In this document: positions 42,730 through 50,567 of the stretch, one piece after another
Layout of the letters: each line of letters begins with the position of its first letter
How positions within the stretch are numbered: the stretch's first letter is position 1
Assembly: GCF_037997115.1 (NCBI RefSeq)
Contig: NZ_CP150484.1
Location: 6,267,347-6,322,810 of the forward strand
DNA length: 55,464 bases
Source: Amycolatopsis coloradensis
Lineage (GTDB): Bacteria; Actinomycetota; Actinomycetes; Mycobacteriales; Pseudonocardiaceae
Direction of reading: 5' to 3'
Made by a program: the position numbers and the translations under genes
Notes under the pieces: generated by a model
Databases searched by the model: none
Told to the model about the DNA's origin: nothing
The model's input: only the letters and a program-made list of their open reading frames with translations

Positions 42730-43332
42730 ATGCGCAAATCACTGATCGTCAGCGGTGTCGCCATCGCCGTCGCGCTTGTTCTCGCGGGCTGCAGCGGCGA
42801 CGACGCCGGAGTGTCCGGCATGGACCACAACAACTCGTCGGCGGCTCCGTCGCCGGGACGGCAGGCCGGCCAGAACGCGGATGACATCACCTTCGCCCAG
42901 CAGATGATCGAACACCACAGCCAGGCACTGGACATGTCAAAGATGGTGCCGTCGCGCAGCACGAACCCTCAGGTCAGCGACCTGGCGAGCCGCATCGAAA
43001 AGGCTCAGGACCCAGAAATCCAGCAGATGAAGGCGTGGCTGACCGCCTGGGGCGCGGGCCCCGCGGCGAGCTCCGGCATGCCCATGGACCACGGACCGAT
43101 GTCCGGCATGATGACCGAGGCCGAAATGAAGGAACTCGAGCAGGCCAAGGGGGCCGACTTCGACAAGATGTGGCTCGGCATGATGATCCGGCACCACCAG
43201 GGCGCGGTCGACATGGCGAAGACCGAACTCGCCAAGGGTTCCAACGCCGACGCCAAGGCCCTCGCTCAGAAGATCATCGACGCACAAGAGGCCGAGATCC
43301 GCGAGATGCAGGGGCTGCTCCCGCAGGGCTGA
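42730..43332 (+). CDS. DUF305 domain lipoprotein (copper-linked)
   Basis: The predicted protein has 200 residues. The lipobox is LVLAGC at about residues 17-22. The helical DUF305 domain is duplicated around paired histidines: FAQQMIEHHSQALDMSKM and MWLGMMIRHHQGAVDMAKTE, with a Met-rich connector (GMPMDHGPMSGMMTEAEM). The His/Met sites suggest extracellular copper binding, as is common for DUF305 proteins near copper genes. It closes the transcript that began with the LpqS-like gene. Confidence 0.9.
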   Translation: MRKSLIVSGVAIAVALVLAGCSGDDAGVSGMDHNNSSAAPSPGRQAGQNADDITFAQQMIEHHSQALDMSKMVPSRSTNPQVSDLASRIEKAQDPEIQQMKAWLTAWGAGPAASSGMPMDHGPMSGMMTEAEMKELEQAKGADFDKMWLGMMIRHHQGAVDMAKTELAKGSNADAKALAQKIIDAQEAEIREMQGLLPQG

Positions 43333-43373
43333 CCCACTGCCGCCGGGTCTCGACGGGATCCCTCGCCAGTGGT

Positions 43374-43390
43374 TACTATTACGCCTAGTA
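43374..43390. promoter_or_regulatory. BlaI-type dyad, site 6
   Basis: TACTA-TTACGCC-TAGTA, a perfect match. It lies 43 bp before the gene at 43434 and 42 bp after the DUF305 stop. Confidence 0.73.
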
Positions 43391-43433
43391 CTACTTGCTG
43401 TGGTTCTCTTCCGACTCGGACGACAGGTGATCG

Positions 43434-43934
43434 ATGTCGCGTCATGCGCTCCGGATCGTTACGCCGACCCGAAGCCACCTCGTGCGGCTCCTGCACTCAT
43501 GGACACAGGAACCTCGCGTCCTGCACATCGGCGTGGCAGACGAGGACATGAAGGCATCTCTCGCGGATGCGGGGTTTCTGTTGACCGTCGCGACCAATGT
43601 GGACGATCTCGATATCACCTTGCCCGCCGGAACCTACTTCGGCTCGATCCTGCTGTGCCCGGAAGCGTTGACCAGCAGGGAAAGACTGCGCTCTCAGATT
43701 CACTTGCTGCGCATGGCCGCCGAACATGTCACACCGGACGGCATCGTTCTCGTGGAAGCGCGTCCCGCGACGTCGCCCGGACGAACCGAACCACGGCACG
43801 GCGCGCACATCCACATCGCCGATGAGCTCGATCTGATCGCCGAGATGGCCGGACTACGTCGCGTACACCGTTCTCAGCTCGTCGAAGACTCCCGCGAAGA
43901 GACCTTGGTGAGCCTGTACCGGCGCAAGCGGTAG
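43434..43934 (+). CDS. Hypothetical protein with Rossmann-like fold
   Basis: The predicted protein has 166 residues from ATG 43434 with AGGTGA upstream. The pattern (RVLHIGVADEDMKASLADAG, FLLTVATNVDDLDIT, FGSILLCPEALTSRERLRSQ, HVTPDGIVLVEARP) resembles the beta-alpha order of SAM-dependent methyltransferases, but the glycine-rich SAM motif is replaced by HIGVAD and the protein is short. It may be a degenerate methyltransferase or a scaffold. Its own BlaI-type dyad places it in the regulon; the next operon starts 155 bp on. Confidence 0.6.
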   Translation: MSRHALRIVTPTRSHLVRLLHSWTQEPRVLHIGVADEDMKASLADAGFLLTVATNVDDLDITLPAGTYFGSILLCPEALTSRERLRSQIHLLRMAAEHVTPDGIVLVEARPATSPGRTEPRHGAHIHIADELDLIAEMAGLRRVHRSQLVEDSREETLVSLYRRKR

Positions 43935-43980
43935 TGACCATCACATTCTGACTTCTCGCTACTCTATGCCATCTACCTAG

Positions 43981-43997
43981 TACTAAGTGAAATAGTG
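43981..43997. promoter_or_regulatory. BlaI-type dyad, site 7
   Basis: TACTA-AGTGAAA-TAGTG, one mismatch. It lies 93 bp before the NlpC/P60 gene (44090), whose transcript probably extends through blaI and blaR (gap 37 bp). It would therefore provide autoregulation of the repressor. Confidence 0.62.
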
Positions 43998-44089
43998 GAC
44001 AAGTGCGGCTCATCACCTTACGGTGACCCGCGGGCCTTCGGGGCGGTCCGCGACCAGCTCGGCAAAGCACGACAGGAGATCCAGCACCC

Positions 44090-45151
44090 GTGACACCGCA
44101 CCGACGCCGTACGGCTTCACTGCGCGTCTTGACCGCCGCCGTTGTTCTCCCGCTCGGATTGAGCACGATCCCCGCGAGTGCGCAGCCGGCGCCGCCACCC
44201 GCCGAGGCGCAGGATCCGATGTCTCGCTACCAGCGCCTCGGCGCCGACGCCGCCAAAGCCGAAGAAGACTTCTCCGCCGCGCAGGACGACCTGGCCGCGC
44301 GGAAAGCCACGAGCGCCAGGGCCGACTCCGATCTCGCAGCCGCCAACAAGGCGTTGGCGGACGCGGAGGGCTCCATCACGAAATTCCGGGGCGAGGTCGA
44401 CAAACTCGTCGCCGCGAATTTCCAGGGAGCGTCTTCGGTCAATCAGCTCGCGGCGTTGCTCGACAGCAACAGCCGGACGGAGTTCCTGCAGAAATCCGCG
44501 GCCATCTCCCTCCTGTCCGGACAGAAAGCGGACGCGCTCGCCGGACTGAGGACTGTGCTCGATCAGGCCGCCAAAGGCCGGGCACAGGCAGCAGAAGCCC
44601 AGAAGCGTGCGAGCGAGGCGACAGCGGCCGCGCAGTGGGCGGTGGACCAGGTCACCAACCGGAAGAACGACCTCGACCGGCAGATCAAACAGGTTCGTCA
44701 AGCGCTCGGGGCGCTTCCGGCGCAAGACAAGGCCAAACTGGGCAAGGTGCAGGACAGTGGCTCTTATCTCGGCCCGCCCGGAGCGGCGAACGACGCACTG
44801 CAAGCCGCACTGTCCAAACGGGGCTCGCAATACGAATGGGGTGCCACCGGCCCAGCCGAGTTCGACTGCTCCGGCTTGACTTCCTGGGCCTACCGCCAGG
44901 CGGGTGTCAACATCCCCCGCACCAGCCGTCAGCAGTACACGGCCGGAAAGCCGGTCTCCCTCGACCAATTGCAGCCTGGCGACCTGCTGTTCTATGACGA
45001 CGGAACCGGCAATCCCGGTGCTATCCATCACGTCGGCATGTTCGTGGGCAGCGGGAAAATGGTCGACGCGCCGACCGAAGGACAGCTCGTCGACGTCCGG
45101 TCCATGAGGGGTGATGGGCACCTGATGGGCGCGAGGCGCATCGTCGGCTGA
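44090..45151 (+). CDS. NlpC/P60 peptidoglycan D,L-endopeptidase (RipA/B-like)
   Basis: The predicted protein has 353 residues from GTG 44090. A signal peptide (LRVLTAAVVLPLGLSTIPASA) is followed by a long coiled-coil region (about 45-220, Ala/Lys/Glu heptads such as QKRASEATAAAQWAVDQV). The C-terminal NlpC/P60 domain has catalytic C260 (FDCSGLTSWAY) and histidines H313/H314 (AIHHVGMFVG). The coiled coil resembles the autoinhibitory region of mycobacterial RipA. It cleaves the peptide stem of the wall. Its place ahead of blaI-blaR links this regulon to cell-wall stress as well as metals. Confidence 0.88.
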   Translation: MTPHRRRTASLRVLTAAVVLPLGLSTIPASAQPAPPPAEAQDPMSRYQRLGADAAKAEEDFSAAQDDLAARKATSARADSDLAAANKALADAEGSITKFRGEVDKLVAANFQGASSVNQLAALLDSNSRTEFLQKSAAISLLSGQKADALAGLRTVLDQAAKGRAQAAEAQKRASEATAAAQWAVDQVTNRKNDLDRQIKQVRQALGALPAQDKAKLGKVQDSGSYLGPPGAANDALQAALSKRGSQYEWGATGPAEFDCSGLTSWAYRQAGVNIPRTSRQQYTAGKPVSLDQLQPGDLLFYDDGTGNPGAIHHVGMFVGSGKMVDAPTEGQLVDVRSMRGDGHLMGARRIVG

Positions 45152-45188
45152 CGGGGGCAGGACGGTATCCTTGCTGCCAGGAGGTGTC

Positions 45189-45551
45189 ATGCGTCGGTTG
45201 GGCGAGCTTGAAGCCACGGTGATGGACGTGCTGTGGCGCGGTTCGGAACCCATGCTGGTCCGCGAGGTGCTCGAGGAGATCGCCAAGGAGCGGGACCTGG
45301 CGTACACCACGGTCATGACCGTGCTGGACAACCTGTACCGCAAGGAATGGGTCGTCCGCGAAATGGAAGGCCGCGCGTACCGCTACCGAGCGATCACCTC
45401 GCGTGAGGAAGCCACTGCCCAGGCCCTTCGTGACGTGCTCGACTCGGCGAGCGACCCGGAATCGGTGCTGCTGCACTTCGCGCAGTCGGTTTCCGAGGAA
45501 GAGTCGGACATCCTGCGCCGCGCCTTACGCCGAAAGCAGCGAAAGCGGTGA
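45189..45551 (+). CDS. blaI: BlaI/MecI/CopY family transcriptional repressor
   Basis: The predicted protein has 120 residues from ATG 45189, with AGGAGGT immediately upstream (the frame opens at 45171). The winged helix is typical: GELEATVMDVLWRGSEPMLV, REVLEEIAKERDLAYTTVM, TVLDNLYRKEWVVREMEGRA and YRYRAITSREEA. A helical dimerisation tail follows. Such repressors bind TAC(A/T)-type dyads and are removed by proteolysis when the paired M56 protease is activated. The overlap with the downstream protease gene is ATGA/GTGA-like. It is the best candidate to read the TACTA-N7-TAGTA sites. M. tuberculosis has a homologous Rv1846c/Rv1845c pair. Confidence 0.9.
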   Translation: MRRLGELEATVMDVLWRGSEPMLVREVLEEIAKERDLAYTTVMTVLDNLYRKEWVVREMEGRAYRYRAITSREEATAQALRDVLDSASDPESVLLHFAQSVSEEESDILRRALRRKQRKR

Positions 45552-46483
45552 TCCCCGCCGCCGCGCTTCTCCTCGGCGTCCTGATCGTCGGCTGGTGTTC
45601 CCCACCGGTCCTGGCGAGGTTCGGGACGCCGCAGGGCAGCCCGGCGGCGGCGATCACCTGGTGGCTCATGACCGCGACCGGCCTGCTGGTGGGCACGGTC
45701 GGCGGCGTACTCCTTCTCGCACTGCCCGGCCATGGTCCCGCGGATCAGATCACCCGCTTGATAGATGCCTGTCTGTCCACGATCAGTCACGACGGGATAC
45801 CGTCCCTCGACCTGGTGGTCGGCGGTACGGCCGGTGTCCTCCTGACGTTCGCGCTCATCCGGCTGCTCTTGTCGTCGATCAGACGTCGACAGCGCCGCAA
45901 CCAGCTGCACGAGCGGCATCTCGACGCATTGCGGCTGACCGGCTCCCGGCCATCGGATCGCGTCCGGACCTTGTGGCTGCCGCACGAGCACCCGATCGCC
46001 TACAGCCTGGGCGGCCGCCGCGCCATGATCGTCGCGAGTGACGGGTTGCGCTCCCAGCTCACCCCTGCCGAACTGCAGGCGGTGTTCGCCCACGAGAAGG
46101 CTCACGTCCGCAGCCGTCACCATCTGCTCACCGGTTGTGCCGATGTATTGGGCAAGACGCTGCGTTTCGTCCCGCTCATGCGCGAACTGCCGAAAGCGAT
46201 CAGCCTGTTCGTCGAATTGGCCGCCGATCGGACGGCGGCCGCGGAATGTGGAGCCGGCCCGGTGCGGTCAGCGCTGCTCACCATCGGAGCCACCGGCGGT
46301 CCGAGGAAAGCGCTCGCGATGTCGGGCGATGACACCTCTATCCGGATCAGCCGGCTCGAGGACCGTCAACAGCTGCCCGTGCGGTCCGGCATGACCAGCG
46401 TCGTCGGCGGTGTCGCCTGCTTGACTGCCCCTGCCGTCATTGCCGTCGCCCTCCTGGGGGCGTTCAGCCTGGCCTTCTGCTGA
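45548..46483 (+). CDS. BlaR1-like M56 family metallopeptidase, no sensor domain
   Basis: The predicted protein has 311 residues from GTG 45548 overlapping blaI. Transmembrane helices are at about 2-24, 35-58, 90-110 and the C-terminus (VIAVALLGAFSLAFC). The gluzincin site is H182-E183-KA-H186 (FAHEKAHVRSRHHLL), with a probable third ligand E223 (VELAADR). Unlike staphylococcal BlaR1/MecR1 it has no penicillin-binding C-terminal domain and resembles the short mycobacterial Rv1845c. The signal must therefore be detected by the membrane part itself or by a partner. Its probable job is cleavage of BlaI on stress. Confidence 0.88.
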   Translation: MIPAAALLLGVLIVGWCSPPVLARFGTPQGSPAAAITWWLMTATGLLVGTVGGVLLLALPGHGPADQITRLIDACLSTISHDGIPSLDLVVGGTAGVLLTFALIRLLLSSIRRRQRRNQLHERHLDALRLTGSRPSDRVRTLWLPHEHPIAYSLGGRRAMIVASDGLRSQLTPAELQAVFAHEKAHVRSRHHLLTGCADVLGKTLRFVPLMRELPKAISLFVELAADRTAAAECGAGPVRSALLTIGATGGPRKALAMSGDDTSIRISRLEDRQQLPVRSGMTSVVGGVACLTAPAVIAVALLGAFSLAFC

Positions 46484-46829
46484 CAGTCCGCTCAGTGATC
46501 GGCAACAGGTCCGATAGCCCAGTACGCAGCAGCAACCGGTCGATCGTCGCAGAGGGCAGGAACTGAAGGACGATGCTGTCGGCGACACAGCGATTGTTGA
46601 GACCGATCAGAGTCGACAGGCCGGTGGAATCACAGAAGTCCACCCCGTTCAGATCGACGACCATGCTGCTCGGCACCGGGTCGAGTGCCTGGCTTAGTTC
46701 CGCTTTGAGGGACCCAGTCGTCACGAGATCGAGGTCGCCGGACACGGTGATGATCACGTGACTTGGACCTGCGCTGGTGGTCACCACCGACAGCGGCTCC
46801 GCCCTGTCACCACCGTCTGCGCCTGACAC
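46464..46829 (-). CDS. STAS-domain anti-anti-sigma factor-like protein
   Basis: The predicted protein has 121 residues. The STAS core shows VIITVSGDLDLVTTGSL, then MVVDLNGVDFCDSTGLSTLI with the phosphorylatable serine in DSTGL, then VLQFLPSATIDRLLLRTGL. Proteins of this type release sigma factors from anti-sigma kinases, or act as free regulatory domains. No kinase or sigma gene is adjacent. Its 3' end overlaps that of the M56 gene by 20 bp (tail to tail). Confidence 0.85.
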   Translation of the reverse strand: MSGADGGDRAEPLSVVTTSAGPSHVIITVSGDLDLVTTGSLKAELSQALDPVPSSMVVDLNGVDFCDSTGLSTLIGLNNRCVADSIVLQFLPSATIDRLLLRTGLSDLLPITERTVSRRPG

Positions 46830-46883
46830 TGTCGTTCCCTTTCCTTAGGTCGCCTCGAAAATATCTCAAGGCCAGGTGAAACG

Positions 46884-46926
46884 CCGTGTGGAGGGCGGAC
46901 CTGGCACGGTCTCGCCCTCCACACGG
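46884..46926 (-). terminator. 14-bp perfect hairpin
   Basis: CCGTGTGGAGGGCG (46884-46897) pairs with CGCCCTCCACACGG (46913-46926) around 15 nt. It follows the 3' end of the minus-strand MFS gene (stop at 46939) and precedes the STAS gene. There is no U-run, as is common in actinobacteria. Confidence 0.7.
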
Positions 46927-46938
46927 GGATACAGCCGG

Positions 46939-48375
46939 TCATCGCAGCACCGCCGGTTCACCTCCGCCGACCTCGCTGGTCTCGGGCTTCGGGGTGCGCA
47001 GGGTGGCCATGGCCAGGAAGCCACCGGCGACCGCGATGCCCGCGGCCCCGAGGAACGCCGCCGAGTAGCCGCCGGTCAGCGCGACCGGCTCCCCGATCCG
47101 CCCCGCACCGAACGACACGCCGACCGCGGTCATCGCGGCGAGACCGAGCGCCGAGCCGATCTGGTACGAGGTGTTCACGATCCCCGACGCCAGTCCGCCT
47201 TCCTCCGGCTTCGCACTGGAGATCGCGGTGCCCAGCGACGGGATGAACGCCAGCGCCTGACCGAGAGCCGCGACCAGCGAAGCGGGCAGGACGTCGACCA
47301 CGAAATTGCCCGTCGGGCTGACGAACGACAGCCACACCAGCCCCGCGGCGAGCGCCCACAGACCACCGATGATCATCTTCTTCGGCCCGAAGCGGCCGAT
47401 CAGCCGTGGCGCGACCGCGACCATCAGCACGACGATCAGCACGGTCATCGGCAGCAGCGCGGCACCGCTGGCGAAGGCCCCGTAACCCAGGACCTGCTGC
47501 AGGTACAGGTTCAGGAAGTACCACATCGGGATCCACGCCGCGCCGAGCAGGAACTGCGCGAGGTTCGCGCCGCCGAGATTCGGCGTCCGGAAGATCCCCA
47601 GCCGTACCAACGGAACCTCCCGCCTGCGCTGGACGAGCACGAACACCGCGAGCAGCGCGACGCCACCCACCAGCGCACCCCACGTGCCCGCCGAGTCCCA
47701 GCCCGCCTCCGGCGCCCGGACGACGCCGAACACGGTCAACCCGAGACCCGCGGTCGCCGCGATCGCACCGGCGATGTCGACCGAACCACGCCGGGCGGGC
47801 GCGGACGGCATCAGCTTGCCCGTCGCCACGATCGCGACCAGCGAAATCGGGACGTAGAGCCAGAAAATCCACGGCCAGGACAGCCACTCGGTGATCACGC
47901 CACCGAGGAACACCCCCGCGGTACCACCGGCGGGCGCGGCCGCACCGTAGAGCGCGAGCGCCTTGGTCAGCTCACGAGGACGCGCGCCGAACAGCATCAT
48001 CAGCAGCGTCAACGCGGACGGCGCGATCAACGCCGCACCCGCACCCTGCAATACCCGGCCGACCAGTTCCACCCACGCGGTACCCGCGACCGCCGCGACC
48101 ACCGAACCACCGAGGGTGACCACCCAGCCCACGGTGAACATCCTCCGCGCGCCGAACAGATCCGACAGACGTCCGCCGAGCAGCAGCAACCCGGCGAGCG
48201 CGATGACATAGGCATTGAACACCCACGACAGGTCCCCCGGAGAGAACCCGAGGTCCTGCTGCATAGCGGGTAGGGCGACGCCGATGATCGAGGTGTCCAT
48301 GATGACCATGAACTGGGCCAACGCGATGAGTCCCAGCGCCCACCACCGCCGCGGGTCCGGGGATGTCTCCGCCAT
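46939..48375 (-). CDS. MFS drug/metal exporter, DHA2 (EmrB/QacA) type
   Basis: The predicted protein has 478 residues with 14 hydrophobic helices. The start MAETSPDPRRWWALGLIALA leads to helix 1 with FMVIMDTSIIGVALPAM (motif D1). Motif A is LGGRLSDLFGARRMF, and the motif C region is AAPAGGTAGVFLGGVIT. Two CsoR-type boxes lie 26 and 82 bp upstream, so copper would induce it. It may export copper complexes or drugs whose toxicity depends on copper; the family alone does not tell. Confidence 0.9.
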   Translation of the reverse strand: MAETSPDPRRWWALGLIALAQFMVIMDTSIIGVALPAMQQDLGFSPGDLSWVFNAYVIALAGLLLLGGRLSDLFGARRMFTVGWVVTLGGSVVAAVAGTAWVELVGRVLQGAGAALIAPSALTLLMMLFGARPRELTKALALYGAAAPAGGTAGVFLGGVITEWLSWPWIFWLYVPISLVAIVATGKLMPSAPARRGSVDIAGAIAATAGLGLTVFGVVRAPEAGWDSAGTWGALVGGVALLAVFVLVQRRREVPLVRLGIFRTPNLGGANLAQFLLGAAWIPMWYFLNLYLQQVLGYGAFASGAALLPMTVLIVVLMVAVAPRLIGRFGPKKMIIGGLWALAAGLVWLSFVSPTGNFVVDVLPASLVAALGQALAFIPSLGTAISSAKPEEGGLASGIVNTSYQIGSALGLAAMTAVGVSFGAGRIGEPVALTGGYSAAFLGAAGIAVAGGFLAMATLRTPKPETSEVGGGEPAVLR

Positions 48376-48400
48376 GACTACCGTCCTTTCGAGACTTGGT

Positions 48401-48415
48401 TACCCCTAGGGGGTA
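48401..48415. promoter_or_regulatory. CsoR-type box A
   Basis: TACCCCTAGGGGGTA, a near-perfect dyad of the kind bound by CsoR/RicR copper sensors. It is 26 bp upstream of the MFS start codon, where it would cover the promoter. Confidence 0.75.
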
Positions 48416-48456
48416 TTGAGGACCTCAACGTAGACCGGTTCACGGCGCCGCACAAG

Positions 48457-48471
48457 TACCCTTAGGGGGTA
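48457..48471. promoter_or_regulatory. CsoR-type box B
   Basis: TACCCTTAGGGGGTA, the same dyad with one change, 56 bp from box A in the divergent region between the MFS gene and the AhpD-like gene. Confidence 0.68.
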
Positions 48472-48620
48472 TTAGTGTCACGATCGTCACAGGTGCCGCT
48501 TTCATGACAAAACCCGTTGCACGACAAAGAGTCGTCACGTAGAACACCGAAGACTTCAAGCAGAAGATCGCCAGGGCGAGCTGTACTCTTGGCCAACCCC
48601 GAACCATCAGCGCTAGACAG

Positions 48621-48637
48621 ATACCCCCTACGGGTAT
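48621..48637. promoter_or_regulatory. CsoR-type box C
   Basis: ATACCCCCTACGGGTAT, a dyad of the CsoR type 39 bp before the AhpD-like gene (GTG 48676). It overlaps a -10-like TATAAT (48635-48640), consistent with repression of this promoter. Confidence 0.72.
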
Positions 48638-48675
48638 AATGTTCCCGTGGCCGACCGACAGTATGAGGAGGAGCC

Positions 48676-49233
48676 GTGCAGCGTCTTCAGTCGCTGGACC
48701 CGAGCGACGCGTCAGCCAAGTCCGCCGAGCTGCTCGGCGAAATCGTCGAACGGCGTGGCTCGGTAGGTCCGATGGTGTCCGCGATGGCACACTCCCCCGC
48801 GCTCCTTCAGGGGTACCTCGACTTCTCGCGGGCCATGAAGCGGGTCAAGCTTCCCCGGGCACTCGGCGAAAAGATCTCGCTCGCCCTGCAGGAGTGGATC
48901 GGTTGCGCGCTGTGCTTGCAGGCGCACACACGGGCCGCGCGGGCCGCCGGACTCAGCGACAACGACATCGCACTGGCCCGGCAGGGCACCTCCACTGACC
49001 GGCGCGAAGCCGCGCTGATCGCGTATGCCGTGCAAGTCCTAGCCGAACCGTCTTCGCTCGGCGATGAAGACATCGCCGAGTTGCGAGAGCACGGCTGGAG
49101 CGATCAGATCATCGCCGACACGGTGGGACTGGTGTCGCTCAACCTGCTGACCGGTTCGTTCAATCTCGTCGCAGGACTCGAACCCACACCTGCCGAGCAG
49201 TCCACAAAGGAGAAACACGACCATGTCGGTTGA
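48676..49233 (+). CDS. Carboxymuconolactone decarboxylase/AhpD-like protein
   Basis: The predicted protein has 185 residues from GTG 48676 after GAGGAG. All-helical AhpD-like fold with the redox pair in WIGCALCLQAHTRAARAAG (CxxC plus H), as in alkylhydroperoxidase D proteins that reduce peroxides. A CsoR-type box and TATAAT-like promoter precede it. It overlaps the DUF4396 gene by 11 bp. A role in copper-driven oxidative stress is likely. Confidence 0.86.
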   Translation: MQRLQSLDPSDASAKSAELLGEIVERRGSVGPMVSAMAHSPALLQGYLDFSRAMKRVKLPRALGEKISLALQEWIGCALCLQAHTRAARAAGLSDNDIALARQGTSTDRREAALIAYAVQVLAEPSSLGDEDIAELREHGWSDQIIADTVGLVSLNLLTGSFNLVAGLEPTPAEQSTKEKHDHVG

Positions 49234-49759
49234 GCACGACCACTCGCACCACGAACAGCAGCACCACGGCGACCACGGGGGCCATGCGGGCAACGGGGGC
49301 CACGAACACCACCAACCGGGGAAGGTCTCCTGGGGCATGGCGGCGTCGGCCACCCTGCACTGCCTCACCGGCTGCGCCATCGGTGAGGTGCTCGGCATGG
49401 TGATCGGCACCGCGCTGGGCTGGGGCAACGTCGCCACCATCGTGCTCGCCGTCGCGCTGGCGTTCGTCTTCGGCTACGCGCTGACCATGCGCGGCGTGCT
49501 GCGTGCGGGTGTCGGCTTCAAGCAGGCCCTCAAGGTCGCCCTCGCCGCGGACACCGTCTCGATCCTCGTCATGGAGATCATCGACAACGGGGTGATGCTC
49601 GTCGTCCCCGGCGCGATGGAGGCCGGACTCGCCAGCTGGCTGTTCTGGGGCGCGCTCGCCTTCGCGCTGCTCGTCGCCTTCCTGCTCACGACACCGGTGA
49701 ACAAATGGCTCATCGGCCGCGGTTCCGGACACGCGGTGGTGCACGCCTACCACCACTAA
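49223..49759 (+). CDS. DUF4396 domain membrane protein with His-rich head
   Basis: The predicted protein has 178 residues. A cytoplasmic or extracellular His-rich head (EHDHSHHEQQHHGDHGGHAG, then HEHHQ) leads into four transmembrane helices, with the family motif SATLHCLTGCAIGEVLGMVIG and AADTVSILVMEIIDNGVML. DUF4396 occurs with copper and heavy-metal genes; the His head and Cys/His motif suggest a metal-carrying membrane protein. It is in the CsoR-type operon 48676-50567. Confidence 0.88.
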   Translation: MSVEHDHSHHEQQHHGDHGGHAGNGGHEHHQPGKVSWGMAASATLHCLTGCAIGEVLGMVIGTALGWGNVATIVLAVALAFVFGYALTMRGVLRAGVGFKQALKVALAADTVSILVMEIIDNGVMLVVPGAMEAGLASWLFWGALAFALLVAFLLTTPVNKWLIGRGSGHAVVHAYHH

Positions 49760-49769
49760 GGTGTCCACA

Positions 49770-50567
49770 ATGGAGATCACGTATCACGGCGGCGACGGCT
49801 GGCCGCTCTACGCGGTCTCCCTCGGTTCTGGGCCACCCCTTGTGCTTCTGCACGGGGGTGGCCCTGATCATCACAGCCTCATCCCGCTGGCCGAGCGGCT
49901 GGCGGACCGGCACACGATCATCCTCCCTGACGTGCGCGGCTACGGCCGATCGGTCTGCACCGACCCGGCCCGGCACACCTGGACTCAGTACTCCGACGAT
50001 GTCGCCGCGCTACTCGATCACCTCGGTTTCCAGCGCGCCGTCGTCGGTGGAACCGGCCTCGGGGCCACCATCGCCCAGCGCACCTGCCTCGAACATCCCG
50101 GCCGCGTCCGCGCCGCCATCCTGATCAGCGTCGAAGACATCGAAGACGACGAAGCGAAGCAAGCCGAGATCGCGTTCATGGACGCCTTCGCCGAACGTGT
50201 CCGGACCGACGGCATCGAAGCGGCCTGGACACCGGTCCTGCCCGAGCTCGCTCCCGTCATCGGCGCGCTGGTGCGTGACGCCATCCCGCGCTCCGACCCC
50301 GCGAGCATCGCCGCCGCGGCCGCCATCGGCCACGACCGCTCGTTCCGCTCCGTCGACGAGCTCGCCGCGATCACGACCCCCACCTTGGTCTTCCCGGGTA
50401 TGGACCAGCGGCATCCGACCGCGCTGGCCGAGAACGCCGCCCGCGTCCTGCCCAACGGCCGTCTCGCGCCCGTTTCCCTGTCGGACACGCTGCGCACCGC
50501 CGAAGACCTCGCCGACGCGTTCGCTCCCACGATTCGCCGGTTCCTTGCCGAGCACCACCTCTACTAG
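49770..50567 (+). CDS. Alpha/beta hydrolase fold protein with atypical nucleophile
   Basis: The predicted protein has 265 residues from ATG 49770 (GTG 49761 possible). Strand and oxyanion loop PPLVLLHGGGPDHHSLIPLA are normal. The nucleophile elbow reads VVGGTGLGAT with Thr95 where Ser is usual, then the acid loop PTLVFPGMDQRHP. A typical catalytic His near the end is not obvious. It may be a non-catalytic or Thr-dependent member. It follows DUF4396 with a 10-bp gap and its last codons contain a BlaI-type dyad that serves the next gene. Confidence 0.82.
   Translation: MEITYHGGDGWPLYAVSLGSGPPLVLLHGGGPDHHSLIPLAERLADRHTIILPDVRGYGRSVCTDPARHTWTQYSDDVAALLDHLGFQRAVVGGTGLGATIAQRTCLEHPGRVRAAILISVEDIEDDEAKQAEIAFMDAFAERVRTDGIEAAWTPVLPELAPVIGALVRDAIPRSDPASIAAAAAIGHDRSFRSVDELAAITTPTLVFPGMDQRHPTALAENAARVLPNGRLAPVSLSDTLRTAEDLADAFAPTIRRFLAEHHLY

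Noticed and set aside
46876..48273. 465-codon open frame on the plus strand
   Set aside because: Antisense to the DHA2 exporter; almost entirely Arg/Gln/Asp/Pro, typical shadow composition.
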